Assembly (NCBI GenBank): GCA_020633325.1
Contig: JACKDX010000001.1
Span: 1,736,001-1,800,000 of the forward strand
From: Myxococcales bacterium
Lineage (GTDB): Bacteria > Myxococcota_A > Polyangia > Polyangiales > GCA-016699535
Length of the DNA stretch: 64,000 bases
Reading direction: 5' to 3'
Shown: positions 17,508-26,864 of the stretch, one piece after another
Layout of the letters: every line of letters starts with the position of its first letter
Position numbering within the stretch: position 1 is the first letter of the stretch
Program-made: the position numbers and the translations under genes
Notes under the pieces: generated by a model
Databases searched by the model: none
Told to the model about the DNA's origin: nothing
What the model saw: the letters and a program-made list of their open reading frames with translations, nothing else

Positions 17508-20500
17508 TCAGGGATGAATGGTCGCGTATGACATCGCGGTTGCTACATCGATGTTGCGCGTTTCGCCCTCATGAATCGCAAAGAACCGATAATGCGTTTC
17601 TCCATCGACGCCCACCGCCAACTCGTGTTGGCCGGCGGCAAGCGCAAGTTCCTCGCGCGTCTTACCATCTGAGAATTGCACGGGACGCCCATCAATTTCC
17701 ACGCGGTGAATGGGTGCATTTGCTGCTGTGCTAATCACAAGCAAGCCTTGATGCGGGCCAACCGTTACGCCTTCGACGGATGCTATCCCTGCGAGCCGCA
17801 CGCCGAAGTCGTATAGGGTGGTTGGTGTTGCGCCGCGTCTGGGGGCCTCGTTTTGGGCCGGATCTTGCACCTTGGAATCCGTGGGGAGCGGTGTGAGCGT
17901 TCGGCCTGCACCGCTCGCCGCTGCGTTTCTGTGCCTCGGCCCGGCGATGCCCTTTAGAGGGCCTTGTTCCTGCCATACGAGCCATCCGAGAAACCCTACA
18001 CACACGAGGAGCACCAAACTCATGTTCCACAGCCAAGAGGCCGCAGTATGGCTCTTTCGTCGCGCTGAAGGCCGTTCGGGTTGGGTGACATCGGCATCCT
18101 TGGCGGCGGGTTTTTCCTGTCCCCGTGCCCGCGCGCCATTACCGTCTTCAGCCGCGACTTTGTTTTCTGCCGGCGGTCTCTCGCTCATGCCGATAAGACT
18201 GGAATCGAAGGAGGATACAAACTCTTGCGGAAACTCAACTTCGGGAACGGTCGGCCTCGCGGGTGCCTCCTGCGTAATCTGAATCTCCTGCCCCATCCCG
18301 GGCAGATCTCGGTGCATGACGCGGTCGTGAGATGCCACCCTTGTCGACATCGCTTCGGGAGACACTGACGACATCACTTCGCCGATGCCCGAGCGCGCCG
18401 CGGGCGGAGGATACGAGGAAATGTGTTTCTGGGTGTGCTCGGCGAGATGGCGAAGATCGGCCTCCATGTCCTCGTCGAAGGGACCCGGCAGATTATGCGA
18501 GGATCGCACGCGATGCTCCTCGCGTGACATAGATTCTGTTAGCCAATGCGGCTGTGACGCAAGATGTCCCGGTTGATCGATGCCTGCCAAGCTGTCCTTG
18601 TTCAAACCCGCAATATCTCCATCGCTTGGCGCGGCGCTTTCACGTTCTCTCAGTGCCACCGCTACGCGGTCTTCACCCGCAGGGCCGTGCACGCTTCTAA
18701 GCCCGCCGCGCCTCGCGAGATCCACCATGACGGACTCAAGCGCCTGTGGTGCGACCTCGCCGCCCAAAATCAGCGCCCGAGGCCCGTGCCCTTCCACCAG
18801 TTTTTGCACAAGCTCGCGTACAGGCTCGGGGGAAGTCCGCATGAAAGCAGAGATGACTTCGTCATTGAAGGTCAATCCCTCCGCGTGCATCAATCCGGTG
18901 CCGGACACCGCATCCATGAGAGCGCCCAACCAGCGGGTACCGCGCCGAAGCGAATCTTCCAAGGGTTCATGAAAAACACTGCGAACCGGTTGCGTCGCTT
19001 CAGAGATGGTAAATCGACCCGATGTCGCCCCAAGGAGCTGAGGTAACGCGGCTTCGCCGCGCGTAAACGATCCGTCGATCGCCGTGCGGGTTAGGTCAGC
19101 CAAACAGCCCCGACGGATATCGACTTCAAATAAATTCCACGCGTCTCTCAGAATGAACCGGGCATCAGGACGCTCGACGGCCAGGGTCCTCAGCAAAGGT
19201 ATGATGCCGATTCCCTCTAACCGCCCGCGAACCTCGCCTCCGACTCTAAGCCGCTCTTCCAGTCGCGCCCGCGGTCGGAGCACTTCCCTCACGCGCTCCA
19301 AGATTTGCGAACTCCGCGCTTCCTTCCTGAGATAACCACTGGCTCCGGCGTTAAGCTCACGCATACGCTGCAAGAAGTCATCCTTCCAAGACAAAAGAAT
19401 CACCGGCACATCCGACAACCCCGGATCACGCTTGAGCTCGCGACACAAGGCGAACCCGTCCATCTCTGGCATCAGGATATCGCTAATCACGATGTCGGGC
19501 CGGTGAATGCGTGCGACTAAAAGTGCCTCAAGACCCTGTGCCGCTTCATCAACCGTAGCGCCCTCTTCGCGCATGAGACCGGCAAAAAACCAACGCACCG
19601 AGGGATCGTCATCGACCACGAGCACCCGGCGACCTTGAAGCGATGTCGCATCGAACCCGTGCTCGCCCTCAATGTCCTCTGCAACATCCTCTGTAAGGGC
19701 CATCATCGCCGGACCTCCCCGGCGAGGTATGTCCTTGAACCGAATCTGACCCCGTGAAGCCTTGCTCAGCTCCGCGCGCACCCTTGAGATGGCGCTCCAC
19801 GTGGCGGCAAGAATGTCAGAGCCGTCCCCAAGTTCGACGCGCAAGTCCTGCCCGCGCTCAAGTGATTCAATCAGGCCGCGCTCCATTTCCTGAGTCATGC
19901 GGCGAAAGACGTCAAGCGCCGAAGCCTTGCCGATCACGTCCAAGCGAGCTCCTCCGTCTTCGCCTGCGGTATCGGTCACTTCGCGAATTGCTTTCAGCAA
20001 TGCCGCGGCCTGTGCCTGACGCGGAAGCACCACGTCGATACCCTTTGCGCGTAAGTCGGCGACCGCCGCGCCGCCATTGCGGTCAACCAAAACGATCACT
20101 GGCACGAAATCTGTCAACGGATCTGCTCGCAGCCTTCCGACGAGGTCGTGATCTCCTGACACGATCCCTTCAGAGACCACCATGACGTCAGGCGCGATCG
20201 AACGCGCCAAACGCAGCGCCTCTTCAGCGTTAGTGGTGCCTAACACCTCAAACCCTTCACCGGGTAGCGCACTTCTCATTTGATTATGAATGTCAGGCTC
20301 TCCGACAACAAGCACACTAAGCACGTGCTGAAGCGGGGTATCATGCGTGCTTGGCGCCCGGGCGTTGGCTTTCTCCTCGATGACCGGCACAGCGGTAAAG
20401 CTGCCACTTGCACGTTTGGGCGGCGTGACACCGAGGACCGAGGCCGGGGGCCGGCGAGCCGGAACGTGGCGCAACGCTTGCGGAGGCGGCGGTGGTTTGG

Positions 20501-20936
20501 CAAGACCGTTGCCCGACGTCCGGTGGCCAGGAACGCCCACGACAGTGTTGGGCGCGCCGCCATATCCCGCGCGAGCGGGCAGGCCTCCCCGCCCTGGGGC
20601 ACCCCTCGTTGTCGGTGCATTTGTCACCGTTGTGAGCATGGATCGAAGTGCCTCGATGTCGGCCTGAGATATGCGCCGGTGTTGCTCGCGGGCCATCTCC
20701 AACCTGTCTATGCCGGTTTTAACTGTATCGGCCAGCACTTCGCTTTGGAAGACTTGCGCCGAAGCGTAGAGCGCGTGCAACCGACGGCGCATTTCCTCCA
20801 TCAACTGGCTCTCGGCAGGGGCACCGAGAAGCCCCGGTAGAAAATCGTGAAGCTCTTGAGCTTTGCCTGGTAGAGCCTGCAAAAACCGCTCGTGCGCGGC
20901 TTTTATAGGTGCCTGTTGTTCGAACCAGTCAGTCAT
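17508..20936 (-). CDS. Membrane-anchored two-receiver protein with DUF4388 (PATAN) and PEGA-like end
   Basis: A 1142-residue regulator. Residues about 210-330 look like a receiver domain without its phospho-acceptor: the strand that should end in Asp reads DVMVVSEGIVS. Residues about 445-560 are a complete receiver with VLVVDDDPS, VISDILMPEMDG (acceptor Asp near 485), VILLSWK and a Lys. A DUF4388/PATAN region follows (about 570-690, RVGGEVRGRLEGIGIIPLLR). Low-complexity linkers lead to one membrane segment (about 968-988, MSLVLLVCVGFLGWLVW). A short beta domain follows, with a PEGA-like strand pattern (IHRVEIDGRPVQF). The topology implies a cytoplasmic sensor/adaptor with a periplasmic tail. 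There is no kinase or output DNA-binding domain. Confidence 0.8.
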   Translation of the reverse strand: MTDWFEQQAPIKAAHERFLQALPGKAQELHDFLPGLLGAPAESQLMEEMRRRLHALYASAQVFQSEVLADTVKTGIDRLEMAREQHRRISQADIEALRSMLTTVTNAPTTRGAPGRGGLPARAGYGGAPNTVVGVPGHRTSGNGLAKPPPPPQALRHVPARRPPASVLGVTPPKRASGSFTAVPVIEEKANARAPSTHDTPLQHVLSVLVVGEPDIHNQMRSALPGEGFEVLGTTNAEEALRLARSIAPDVMVVSEGIVSGDHDLVGRLRADPLTDFVPVIVLVDRNGGAAVADLRAKGIDVVLPRQAQAAALLKAIREVTDTAGEDGGARLDVIGKASALDVFRRMTQEMERGLIESLERGQDLRVELGDGSDILAATWSAISRVRAELSKASRGQIRFKDIPRRGGPAMMALTEDVAEDIEGEHGFDATSLQGRRVLVVDDDPSVRWFFAGLMREEGATVDEAAQGLEALLVARIHRPDIVISDILMPEMDGFALCRELKRDPGLSDVPVILLSWKDDFLQRMRELNAGASGYLRKEARSSQILERVREVLRPRARLEERLRVGGEVRGRLEGIGIIPLLRTLAVERPDARFILRDAWNLFEVDIRRGCLADLTRTAIDGSFTRGEAALPQLLGATSGRFTISEATQPVRSVFHEPLEDSLRRGTRWLGALMDAVSGTGLMHAEGLTFNDEVISAFMRTSPEPVRELVQKLVEGHGPRALILGGEVAPQALESVMVDLARRGGLRSVHGPAGEDRVAVALRERESAAPSDGDIAGLNKDSLAGIDQPGHLASQPHWLTESMSREEHRVRSSHNLPGPFDEDMEADLRHLAEHTQKHISSYPPPAARSGIGEVMSSVSPEAMSTRVASHDRVMHRDLPGMGQEIQITQEAPARPTVPEVEFPQEFVSSFDSSLIGMSERPPAENKVAAEDGNGARARGQEKPAAKDADVTQPERPSARRKSHTAASWLWNMSLVLLVCVGFLGWLVWQEQGPLKGIAGPRHRNAAASGAGRTLTPLPTDSKVQDPAQNEAPRRGATPTTLYDFGVRLAGIASVEGVTVGPHQGLLVISTAANAPIHRVEIDGRPVQFSDGKTREELALAAGQHELAVGVDGETHYRFFAIHEGETRNIDVATAMSYATIHP

Positions 20937-21015
20937 GAAATAAACTCCGCCACCCGAGAGGCTGACACGTGTTTCTACCTACTGCCACTACATTTATCGC
21001 TTGGGAAGGGTACTA

Positions 21016-22050
21016 GTGCGTTTTATCGACGAGGTCACCATTGACGTAAGAGGCGGCAAGGGCGGTGACGGCTCTAGGGCCATGCGGCGCGAGAAATTCG
21101 TGCCCCTCGGCGGGCCAGCGGGCGGAAACGGTGGCGAAGGCGGCGATGTGGTCCTAGTTGCGGACCCCCAACTCCGAACGCTTCTCGATCTGCATTATCG
21201 ACGCAGTCTGCAGGCGGAATCCGGCGAACACGGCCGCGGGAAAGACCAGCACGGCAAGGGCGGCCGCGATCTCGACGTGCGCGTGCCATTGGGAACCCAG
21301 ATTTTTGAGGCAACTGACGGCGTGCTCTTGGCGGATCTCGATATCGAGGGGGCGCGTTTCATTGCTGCGCATGGCGGCAAGGGCGGATACGGCAACAAGC
21401 ATTTTGTGACGCCTTATGATCGGGCACCACTCACCGCTGAAAAAGGACATCCCGGCGAAACGCGGACGCTGCGGCTGGAACTCAAGTTACTCGCCGACGT
21501 CGGCCTCGTGGGTTTTCCAAACGTGGGCAAGAGCACCCTAATAGCAGCGGTGTCTCAAGCGCGGCCTAAGATCGCAGAGTATCCTTTCACCACGCTCGTT
21601 CCGCAACTGGGCGTAGTCTCGCTTGGGGTCGACAGAAGTTTTGTAGTGGCAGATATTCCGGGCATCATCGAGGGAGCGGCACAAGGCGCTGGCCTCGGTC
21701 TGCGGTTCCTCAAGCATATCGAACGCACCCAAGTGTTGGTGCATGTACTTGCGGTGGACCCGGATGAGGGCAGGGAACCGGTGCGCGATTTCGATCTCCT
21801 GATGCGTGAGCTCCGCGCGTTCGATGCTGCGCTCGCATCGCGTCCCATGTTGATCGCCCTCAACAAGACCGATCTTCCCGAAACCGAGCAGTCCCTAGCC
21901 CATATCGTTAAGCAAATGGAGGCCCGCGGGCACAGCGTGTTTGCCGTCTCGGCGGTCAGCCGTCAGGGGCTCGAGCCACTGATGCTTGCGCTTGAGACGC
22001 TCCTTAAGAGCGCCGCGACGGACGAGAAGGCGACTCAACATCGCTCATGA
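21016..22050 (+). CDS. obgE: Obg family GTPase
   Basis: A 344-residue ribosome-associated GTPase for 50S maturation and stress control. The glycine-rich Obg fold is clear (GGKGGDGS, GGPAGGNGGEGGDV, GRGKDQHGKGG). The G motifs follow: G1 GFPNVGKST (near 163-171), G2 PFTT, G3 DIPGI and G4 NKTD. I chose the GTG at 21016 because GGAAGG ends 7 bases before it and it yields the family start (VRFIDEVTIDV). A TTG at 21001 would add five residues. The acidic C-terminal extension of some Obg proteins is missing. It is divergent from the two-receiver gene and convergent with the YggX gene. Confidence 0.95.
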   Translation: MRFIDEVTIDVRGGKGGDGSRAMRREKFVPLGGPAGGNGGEGGDVVLVADPQLRTLLDLHYRRSLQAESGEHGRGKDQHGKGGRDLDVRVPLGTQIFEATDGVLLADLDIEGARFIAAHGGKGGYGNKHFVTPYDRAPLTAEKGHPGETRTLRLELKLLADVGLVGFPNVGKSTLIAAVSQARPKIAEYPFTTLVPQLGVVSLGVDRSFVVADIPGIIEGAAQGAGLGLRFLKHIERTQVLVHVLAVDPDEGREPVRDFDLLMRELRAFDAALASRPMLIALNKTDLPETEQSLAHIVKQMEARGHSVFAVSAVSRQGLEPLMLALETLLKSAATDEKATQHRS

Positions 22051-22074
22051 GCCTGACGCGTCCCAGCGATGCGG

Positions 22075-22368
22075 TCACTTCGCGCTCGGCGGGGTCCATG
22101 CCGTCTCGGCCAACTCGCCTTCTTCGAGCTCTAACCAAAGCTTGAGTTGTTTAACCATGAAGTCAGTGCCTTCTTTGCTCGCCAAGTCCACGCGATAGGT
22201 GTTGATGTAGCGCACACTCTCTTTGAGCCAGAGATCCCACGCTTCCTTCGATACTTTTTCGTAAATCAAGGCGCCCAGTTCGGTTGGAAAGGGAGGTTCC
22301 GAAAGACCGGGAAGATCTTTTTTTAGTTTGACGCAATGGACAGTTCGGCTGGGATTCGCCTCGGGCAT
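22075..22368 (-). CDS. yggX: YggX-like probable Fe(II)-trafficking protein
   Basis: This 97-residue protein matches the YggX family: RTVHCVKLKKDLPGL with the conserved N-terminal Cys, PFPTELGALIYEKVSKEAWDLW, and INTYRVDLASKEG ahead of a C-terminal tail. In E. coli the protein protects iron-sulfur clusters from oxidants. I chose the ATG at 22368, just after the desaturase stop, because the longer start at 22392 would overlap that gene. It sits 4 bp behind the desaturase gene and is probably co-transcribed with it, which fits a di-iron enzyme neighbour. Confidence 0.85.
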   Translation of the reverse strand: MPEANPSRTVHCVKLKKDLPGLSEPPFPTELGALIYEKVSKEAWDLWLKESVRYINTYRVDLASKEGTDFMVKQLKLWLELEEGELAETAWTPPSAK

Positions 22369-22372
22369 ACCG

Positions 22373-23353
22373 CTAAACCTCACCAAATCCAACCATGCGT
22401 CCTTGGTCGGGATCCCAAAGCTTAAGCCGGAAACATTCGCGGATATCGCTCAATTTTAGGCTGGTCACACTAGGGTTTTGAAGTTCTGGGATACTAGCCA
22501 TGGCCTCTGGCAAACGATAAAACGGAATCGTGGGGTTCAGGTGGTGGACATGATGGTAGCCGATGTTGGCGGTAAACCATCTCATGATCGGACCGAGCCG
22601 CATGAAGCTTGAGGAGTGCAAGGCCGCATCGGTATAATTCCACTCGTGACGAGGCTGCACGTGTACGCCCTCGAAGTTGTGCTGCGCGTAAAACAAATAC
22701 GCGCCCGAAGCGCAGGCAATCGTTAGCGGCAAGACCAGGCCAAAGAACCAAGCAGCCACGCCTAGATACACCAACAACAGCCAAGTCAACGCGCCATGTA
22801 CCACCAGCGCCAACAAAGAATCCCAATTTTTGCGCGGATTACGAGCAAAGGACGAGAAGCACATCCCATAGAGGAAAATCGTCACATACCCAAGCACAAT
22901 ATTCATGGGGTGCCGCGCAAAGCGGTAAAGCATACGCTGCGGCCAGGTCATGTCTCGCCACATGGCGATCGTCACCATCGGATATGAACCTACATGCGAG
23001 CCCACAATTTTCGCCGTGTGCGCATGATGATAATTATGCGTTTGTCGCCAAACATTCGGCGGCGTGAGGACCCACACCCCAAAAGGATACATGATGGCTT
23101 TGGCCATTTTGGATCGGCGGAGAATCCCATTGTGGAGAAAGTCGTGATACAGAACAAACATCCTCACCGTGGTAAGCCCCATGAGCACTGAGCACGCTGC
23201 CCGCAGCGGCCACCACAGGCTCGTCAAAGTGAGCACCTGAAGCCCTATCAATAATGATACGGTCACCAGCACGTGGCGCCAGCTTTTCGCCACGTCTTCG
23301 CTCGCAAACGCCTTGCTTGCCTGTATTAGTTCATGACCCTGTCGCACAATCAC
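22373..23353 (-). CDS. Membrane fatty-acid desaturase
   Basis: A 326-residue di-iron membrane desaturase/hydroxylase. The three histidine boxes are HDFLH (residues 70-74), HNYHHAH (106-112) and HHVHH (near 272). Hydrophobic segments near 28-65, 145-165 and 180-225 fit the usual four-helix membrane layout. It would introduce a double bond into a membrane acyl chain; regiospecificity cannot be read. The start is GTG. The gene lies between queG and the YggX-like gene. Confidence 0.88.
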   Translation of the reverse strand: MIVRQGHELIQASKAFASEDVAKSWRHVLVTVSLLIGLQVLTLTSLWWPLRAACSVLMGLTTVRMFVLYHDFLHNGILRRSKMAKAIMYPFGVWVLTPPNVWRQTHNYHHAHTAKIVGSHVGSYPMVTIAMWRDMTWPQRMLYRFARHPMNIVLGYVTIFLYGMCFSSFARNPRKNWDSLLALVVHGALTWLLLVYLGVAAWFFGLVLPLTIACASGAYLFYAQHNFEGVHVQPRHEWNYTDAALHSSSFMRLGPIMRWFTANIGYHHVHHLNPTIPFYRLPEAMASIPELQNPSVTSLKLSDIRECFRLKLWDPDQGRMVGFGEV

Positions 23354-23437
23354 CCCACTCGGACGCTTTTACCATAGCTCACCCCGAAATGCAGCTTCAA
23401 AGACGTCACGTTCCGGTCATTAACCTCCCATTTCCAT

Positions 23438-24496
23438 TCATTTTCTACATAATTGCTCCGCGCCCCACCGAGCAGCATCCCGCACCACCCACGAGGCGTG
23501 CGTCGTTGAGGCATCCTCTAATATGCGTAGATGTCTCCGGTTCCCCGAGTTCGCCAAGGTGATGGCCGCATTGCGGGCCAGTCCTTCGAATCCGGCACGG
23601 CGAAGGGGCGACCCTTGAAGGAGCGGCTCTAGCTCATCCGGGCCTTGAGTGAGAAAATCAGCGGCCCTGAGCGCAGAATGGCGATCGCTGTGGCGTAGTT
23701 CCTCGATTGGAGAATCCTTCGGAAGTTTGCCGTGGTTGTACGGACACACGTCTTGACACACGTCGCAACCAAACATCCACTCTCCCATGCCCGGACGCAG
23801 TTCTTCAGCAATCGCCCCTTTATGCTCTATCGTCAAATACGAAATACAACGTCTTGCATCCAATGTTCTGGGAGCGACGAAGGCTCGCGTCGGGCAACCA
23901 TCCAAGCACGCTGTGCAGGTCCCGCACCGCTCCTTCATGGGTAGATCCGGCTCTAGCAGAGCGGCTGTGATCAAGGCGGCCAAAAACACGTGCGAGCCCA
24001 ATCCTGGCACAATCAGGCAACAATTCTTGCCCACAAATCCCACGCCCGCACGCTGTGCCCAGGCACGCTCCAAGACTGGCAAACGATCTACTGAGGACCG
24101 TGTCGGGTATCCCTGTTGAGAAAACCAACGCGCCAACGTCTTCAAGCGCTTTTGTAGCACCTTGTGATAGTCACGCCGCCTCGCATATCGCGCGATCTTC
24201 AAAGGGCCCGGCTTCATGCTGCCTTCATCGCTTGCAAACGACGCCACCACGACGACCACGCTGCGCGCCTCCTTCAGCATGCCCGTGTGCGTAGGATCGG
24301 CCCTCACGTCTACGGTTCGTGCCATGTAATCCATGCTCGCGTGAAATCCTTGAGCCACCCAGGCGCGCAGATGCCGCGCTTCGCGCTCAAGCCCCTCTGC
24401 ATGCGCCACGCCCACCCGCTGAAATCCCAGAGCCATCGCGCGGGCTTTCAAATCTCGGGTGAGATCCAGATTTGCTCTATCCGACGGCGGAACCAT
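23438..24496 (-). CDS. queG: Epoxyqueuosine reductase
   Basis: A 352-residue cobalamin-dependent iron-sulfur enzyme that makes queuosine from epoxyqueuosine in tRNA. The two 4Fe-4S clusters are visible as CGTCTACLDGCP (near 190) and CDVCQDVCPYN (near 243), plus the family signature ARYARRRDYHKVL near 103. HEAT-like helices occupy the C-terminal end. The start overlaps the end of the TonB-like gene by 20 bp, so an internal start is possible, but the chosen ATG keeps the N-terminal GFQRVGVAHAEG block. Confidence 0.93.
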   Translation of the reverse strand: MVPPSDRANLDLTRDLKARAMALGFQRVGVAHAEGLEREARHLRAWVAQGFHASMDYMARTVDVRADPTHTGMLKEARSVVVVVASFASDEGSMKPGPLKIARYARRRDYHKVLQKRLKTLARWFSQQGYPTRSSVDRLPVLERAWAQRAGVGFVGKNCCLIVPGLGSHVFLAALITAALLEPDLPMKERCGTCTACLDGCPTRAFVAPRTLDARRCISYLTIEHKGAIAEELRPGMGEWMFGCDVCQDVCPYNHGKLPKDSPIEELRHSDRHSALRAADFLTQGPDELEPLLQGSPLRRAGFEGLARNAAITLANSGNRRHLRILEDASTTHASWVVRDAARWGAEQLCRK

Positions 24497-26015
24497 TTAT
24501 GAATTTCTGTGGGGCCGAGCGTGTTTTGTCGGGCGTTTTTGGGGAGCCATTTTTCTTCGATGGCGGTGGCGCAGAGGATGGCTGCACATCGCTCGGGGTG
24601 CCCGAGGCGGGCGCCACCTGACCACTGCCGGCTGGATGAGCAGAGCCCGGAATGATCCCGCCCCACTCTAAACTGTCTCTCAGGGCCCCTGGCGATCGGG
24701 TTGGTGCGCCCGGGGGATGGGGTAGAATATAGGGTTCTGCGTTGAAGGTGCCGCACTGCCGCTCGTTGCGGTAAAACGCCCAATGCAGATATACCCGCCC
24801 GTCGCCAGAAAGAATCGAGCCCGGGGCGCTGGGATACGGTTGCCCGCGCATCACGGCTGCAAACGCACCGTAGTCGTAGGGCATGAAGCCGCTGGTTTCA
24901 ACGACTCCTACTCGGTAGACCGAGCCGTCGCGGTTTAGGATGACCTCTAACTTGGTGCGAAGATTCTCGTCGTTAAAGAGCGGCTCGCCTGCAGGCAGGT
25001 TTGCCAGAAACCGATCTGCAAACTCGCGGTGAAGACGACGATGGACAGCGGCAAGATAACTTGCAAAGGGGGATGCGGCGGCGTTAAGTGCGGTTTGATT
25101 ACCCGGTTGCACATTAGGCACAAAATTTTCGATCGCCGAGCGGAATTCCTTCCACTCCTTTTGCCGATTGCTGCCTCGACTCTTTGAGCGCCGCATCTCG
25201 GCGAACGCCTTGTACTCGGATGCCAATTGGTCCTCGCCAAACGTACGCTCAAATGCTCGCCAGCTCACTCTGAGATCGGGTCGCTGCCCTATCGATTGTT
25301 CAGCGGCGGATTTACGCGCGACTTCGACCTCGCCGTCGGGGCTTTCTAACGGCGTCTCCCCCTTAGCTGGACTTGCCTCGGCAGGGGATGTTCTTGCCAC
25401 GCGCTCGCGTGAAGCAGGATCGTGCGTGCGCTTGACTCGCTCGTCCGTGCTCGACGTTTGTGTGGGACTGCCTTTGCGATCCTTCAAGTCCTGCGTGTCC
25501 TGCTCCTCGGAGTCCCCCGCTTCTTCTTCGGGGCCATGGCGACGCTCACTGAGCCGCGCCACCGGATCGTCGCGGAGATAATTTCGGATGCGTGCCACGC
25601 TTTCCTTTTCTACTTTGCGATTCTCGCTGGCGATAAATTGCGCATCTTTGGGCGTCTCGACGCTGGGATCGGGACTGCGTTGCTCAATGGCCTGCCGTTC
25701 TAACGTCTCGGTCGGCGGTTTCTGCTTAAGTTCCTTTACCGCTTCCACAGGCGCAGGCTCTGGTTTGGGGACGGAGGGAGGAGGAGGTGGCGATTGAGTT
25801 TTTTGTGTTGCCCGAGGCTCGGCCGGGGGGTCATCGGTAGGCGTGAACTCGATTTCCACAGGTTCTCTCGGCTGAGACTCCTTTAGGGCGTGCGCCTCGA
25901 AGTAATCCCGGAGAAAGCCCAACCCCTCATAAACCGGCCAATGCACGCTTAAAGACGCGAGGAGCGCGACCAGCAGCATGGGCACTCGGATATTAATGGC
26001 TTCTCGTGGCCGCAT
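24477..26015 (-). CDS. TonB-like protein with Pro-rich spacer
   Basis: This 512-residue protein has one N-terminal membrane anchor (VPMLLVALLASLSV, residues 11-24), a proline/glutamate-rich periplasmic spacer (SPPPPPSVPKPEPAPVEAV) and a long charged low-complexity region. A TonB-type C-terminal domain follows near 350-430 (KLEVILNRDGSVYRVGVVET, then PYDYGAFAAVMRGQPYPSAP). After it comes a Pro/Ser/Gly-rich tail, which is unusual because TonB domains normally end the protein. No exbB/exbD genes are adjacent. It may energise an outer-membrane receptor or serve as a structural spanner. The end overlaps queG by 20 bp. Confidence 0.75.
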   Translation of the reverse strand: MRPREAINIRVPMLLVALLASLSVHWPVYEGLGFLRDYFEAHALKESQPREPVEIEFTPTDDPPAEPRATQKTQSPPPPPSVPKPEPAPVEAVKELKQKPPTETLERQAIEQRSPDPSVETPKDAQFIASENRKVEKESVARIRNYLRDDPVARLSERRHGPEEEAGDSEEQDTQDLKDRKGSPTQTSSTDERVKRTHDPASRERVARTSPAEASPAKGETPLESPDGEVEVARKSAAEQSIGQRPDLRVSWRAFERTFGEDQLASEYKAFAEMRRSKSRGSNRQKEWKEFRSAIENFVPNVQPGNQTALNAAASPFASYLAAVHRRLHREFADRFLANLPAGEPLFNDENLRTKLEVILNRDGSVYRVGVVETSGFMPYDYGAFAAVMRGQPYPSAPGSILSGDGRVYLHWAFYRNERQCGTFNAEPYILPHPPGAPTRSPGALRDSLEWGGIIPGSAHPAGSGQVAPASGTPSDVQPSSAPPPSKKNGSPKTPDKTRSAPQKFINGSAVG

Positions 26016-26094
26016 GGCGCTATCCTAATAACACACGCAGAAATAGGCCAAGCGATTGCAGACTGGCGCGGAACTCTAGCAAAAAACGGCCTGC

Positions 26095-26784
26095 CTAACG
26101 GCGAGGAAATCCACCCCCGCGGGGCGTGCCCGAACCGCCGGAACGCCCTCGGAATGCAGGAGGCGCGCTTCGGTACATGGGTCGGGATGGGCTTCGATAG
26201 ACCGGGCCGGAAGGCGTCCCGTTCCGATATACCGGGCGCGACCGAGTCCGGAACCCAGGCTGGACACGACGGGGCGCGCCTGGGGCCGGCGAACGATACA
26301 TGCGCTGGGACTGCGGATAAGGCCTACGGTACACCCTTGCGCGCTGAGGAACGGGGGAAGGTCGAGCGTATGGCCGGCCTCGATAGGGCGTATCGTTGCG
26401 ATAGACGTGCACGCGATCGCGGCCTACGGGCTGCCGGTAAACCGGCCGTCGGTAAGCAACATATCCCGAACGATAAGCGTAATGGGGACGCCAATACCCG
26501 CGCCGAAAGCCCCAGCGGGTGCCCTGCCGTACCCATGTGGGCTGCACGTACGTGTAGCCCCGGCGTGGCGCAAGCCACGTTCCATCTATCCAAAGCCATT
26601 GATTGCCGCTCCAATTCCAATAGCCTGAAGACCACACCGCGCCGCCGTACCCTCCGCCATAATAGCCGGGATTGTGGTAAACGACGTAATCGCGCTGCAT
26701 CGCGCCCCGGGAGGCATAACAACCCGTCGACACAAGGGAGCTTAGTGCCACGCTCCCCCACAATACCCATTTGATGTGCTGCAT
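26095..26784 (-). CDS. Tyr/Arg/Pro-rich lipoprotein with YXWGXW-like repeats
   Basis: This 229-residue protein has a lipoprotein signal with a lipobox ending LVSTGC. The first half has Trp/Tyr/Gly motifs (YWNWSGNQWLWIDGTW, WGFRRGYWRP) like YXWGXW-repeat proteins. The second half is a low-complexity run of Arg, Pro, Tyr and Ser (RPVYRQPVGR, RPMYRSAP), very basic. It would be an outer-membrane-anchored surface protein, and the tail could bind acidic polymers. The function is unknown. Confidence 0.75.
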   Translation of the reverse strand: MQHIKWVLWGSVALSSLVSTGCYASRGAMQRDYVVYHNPGYYGGGYGGAVWSSGYWNWSGNQWLWIDGTWLAPRRGYTYVQPTWVRQGTRWGFRRGYWRPHYAYRSGYVAYRRPVYRQPVGRDRVHVYRNDTPYRGRPYARPSPVPQRARVYRRPYPQSQRMYRSPAPGAPRRVQPGFRTRSRPVYRNGTPSGPVYRSPSRPMYRSAPPAFRGRSGGSGTPRGGGFPRR

Positions 26785-26864
26785 TGTTCACCTCACGTTG
26801 TGGTTTGGCTTTCGCTCGGCCGACGCCATTGGGTATGATAGGTCATAGTGCGCAGGCCCCCCCT

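Noticed and set aside
26154..26774. 206-residue frame on the plus strand
   Set aside because: It is the mirror of the Arg/Tyr-rich lipoprotein, whose biased composition leaves the opposite strand open. There is no start signal or domain.
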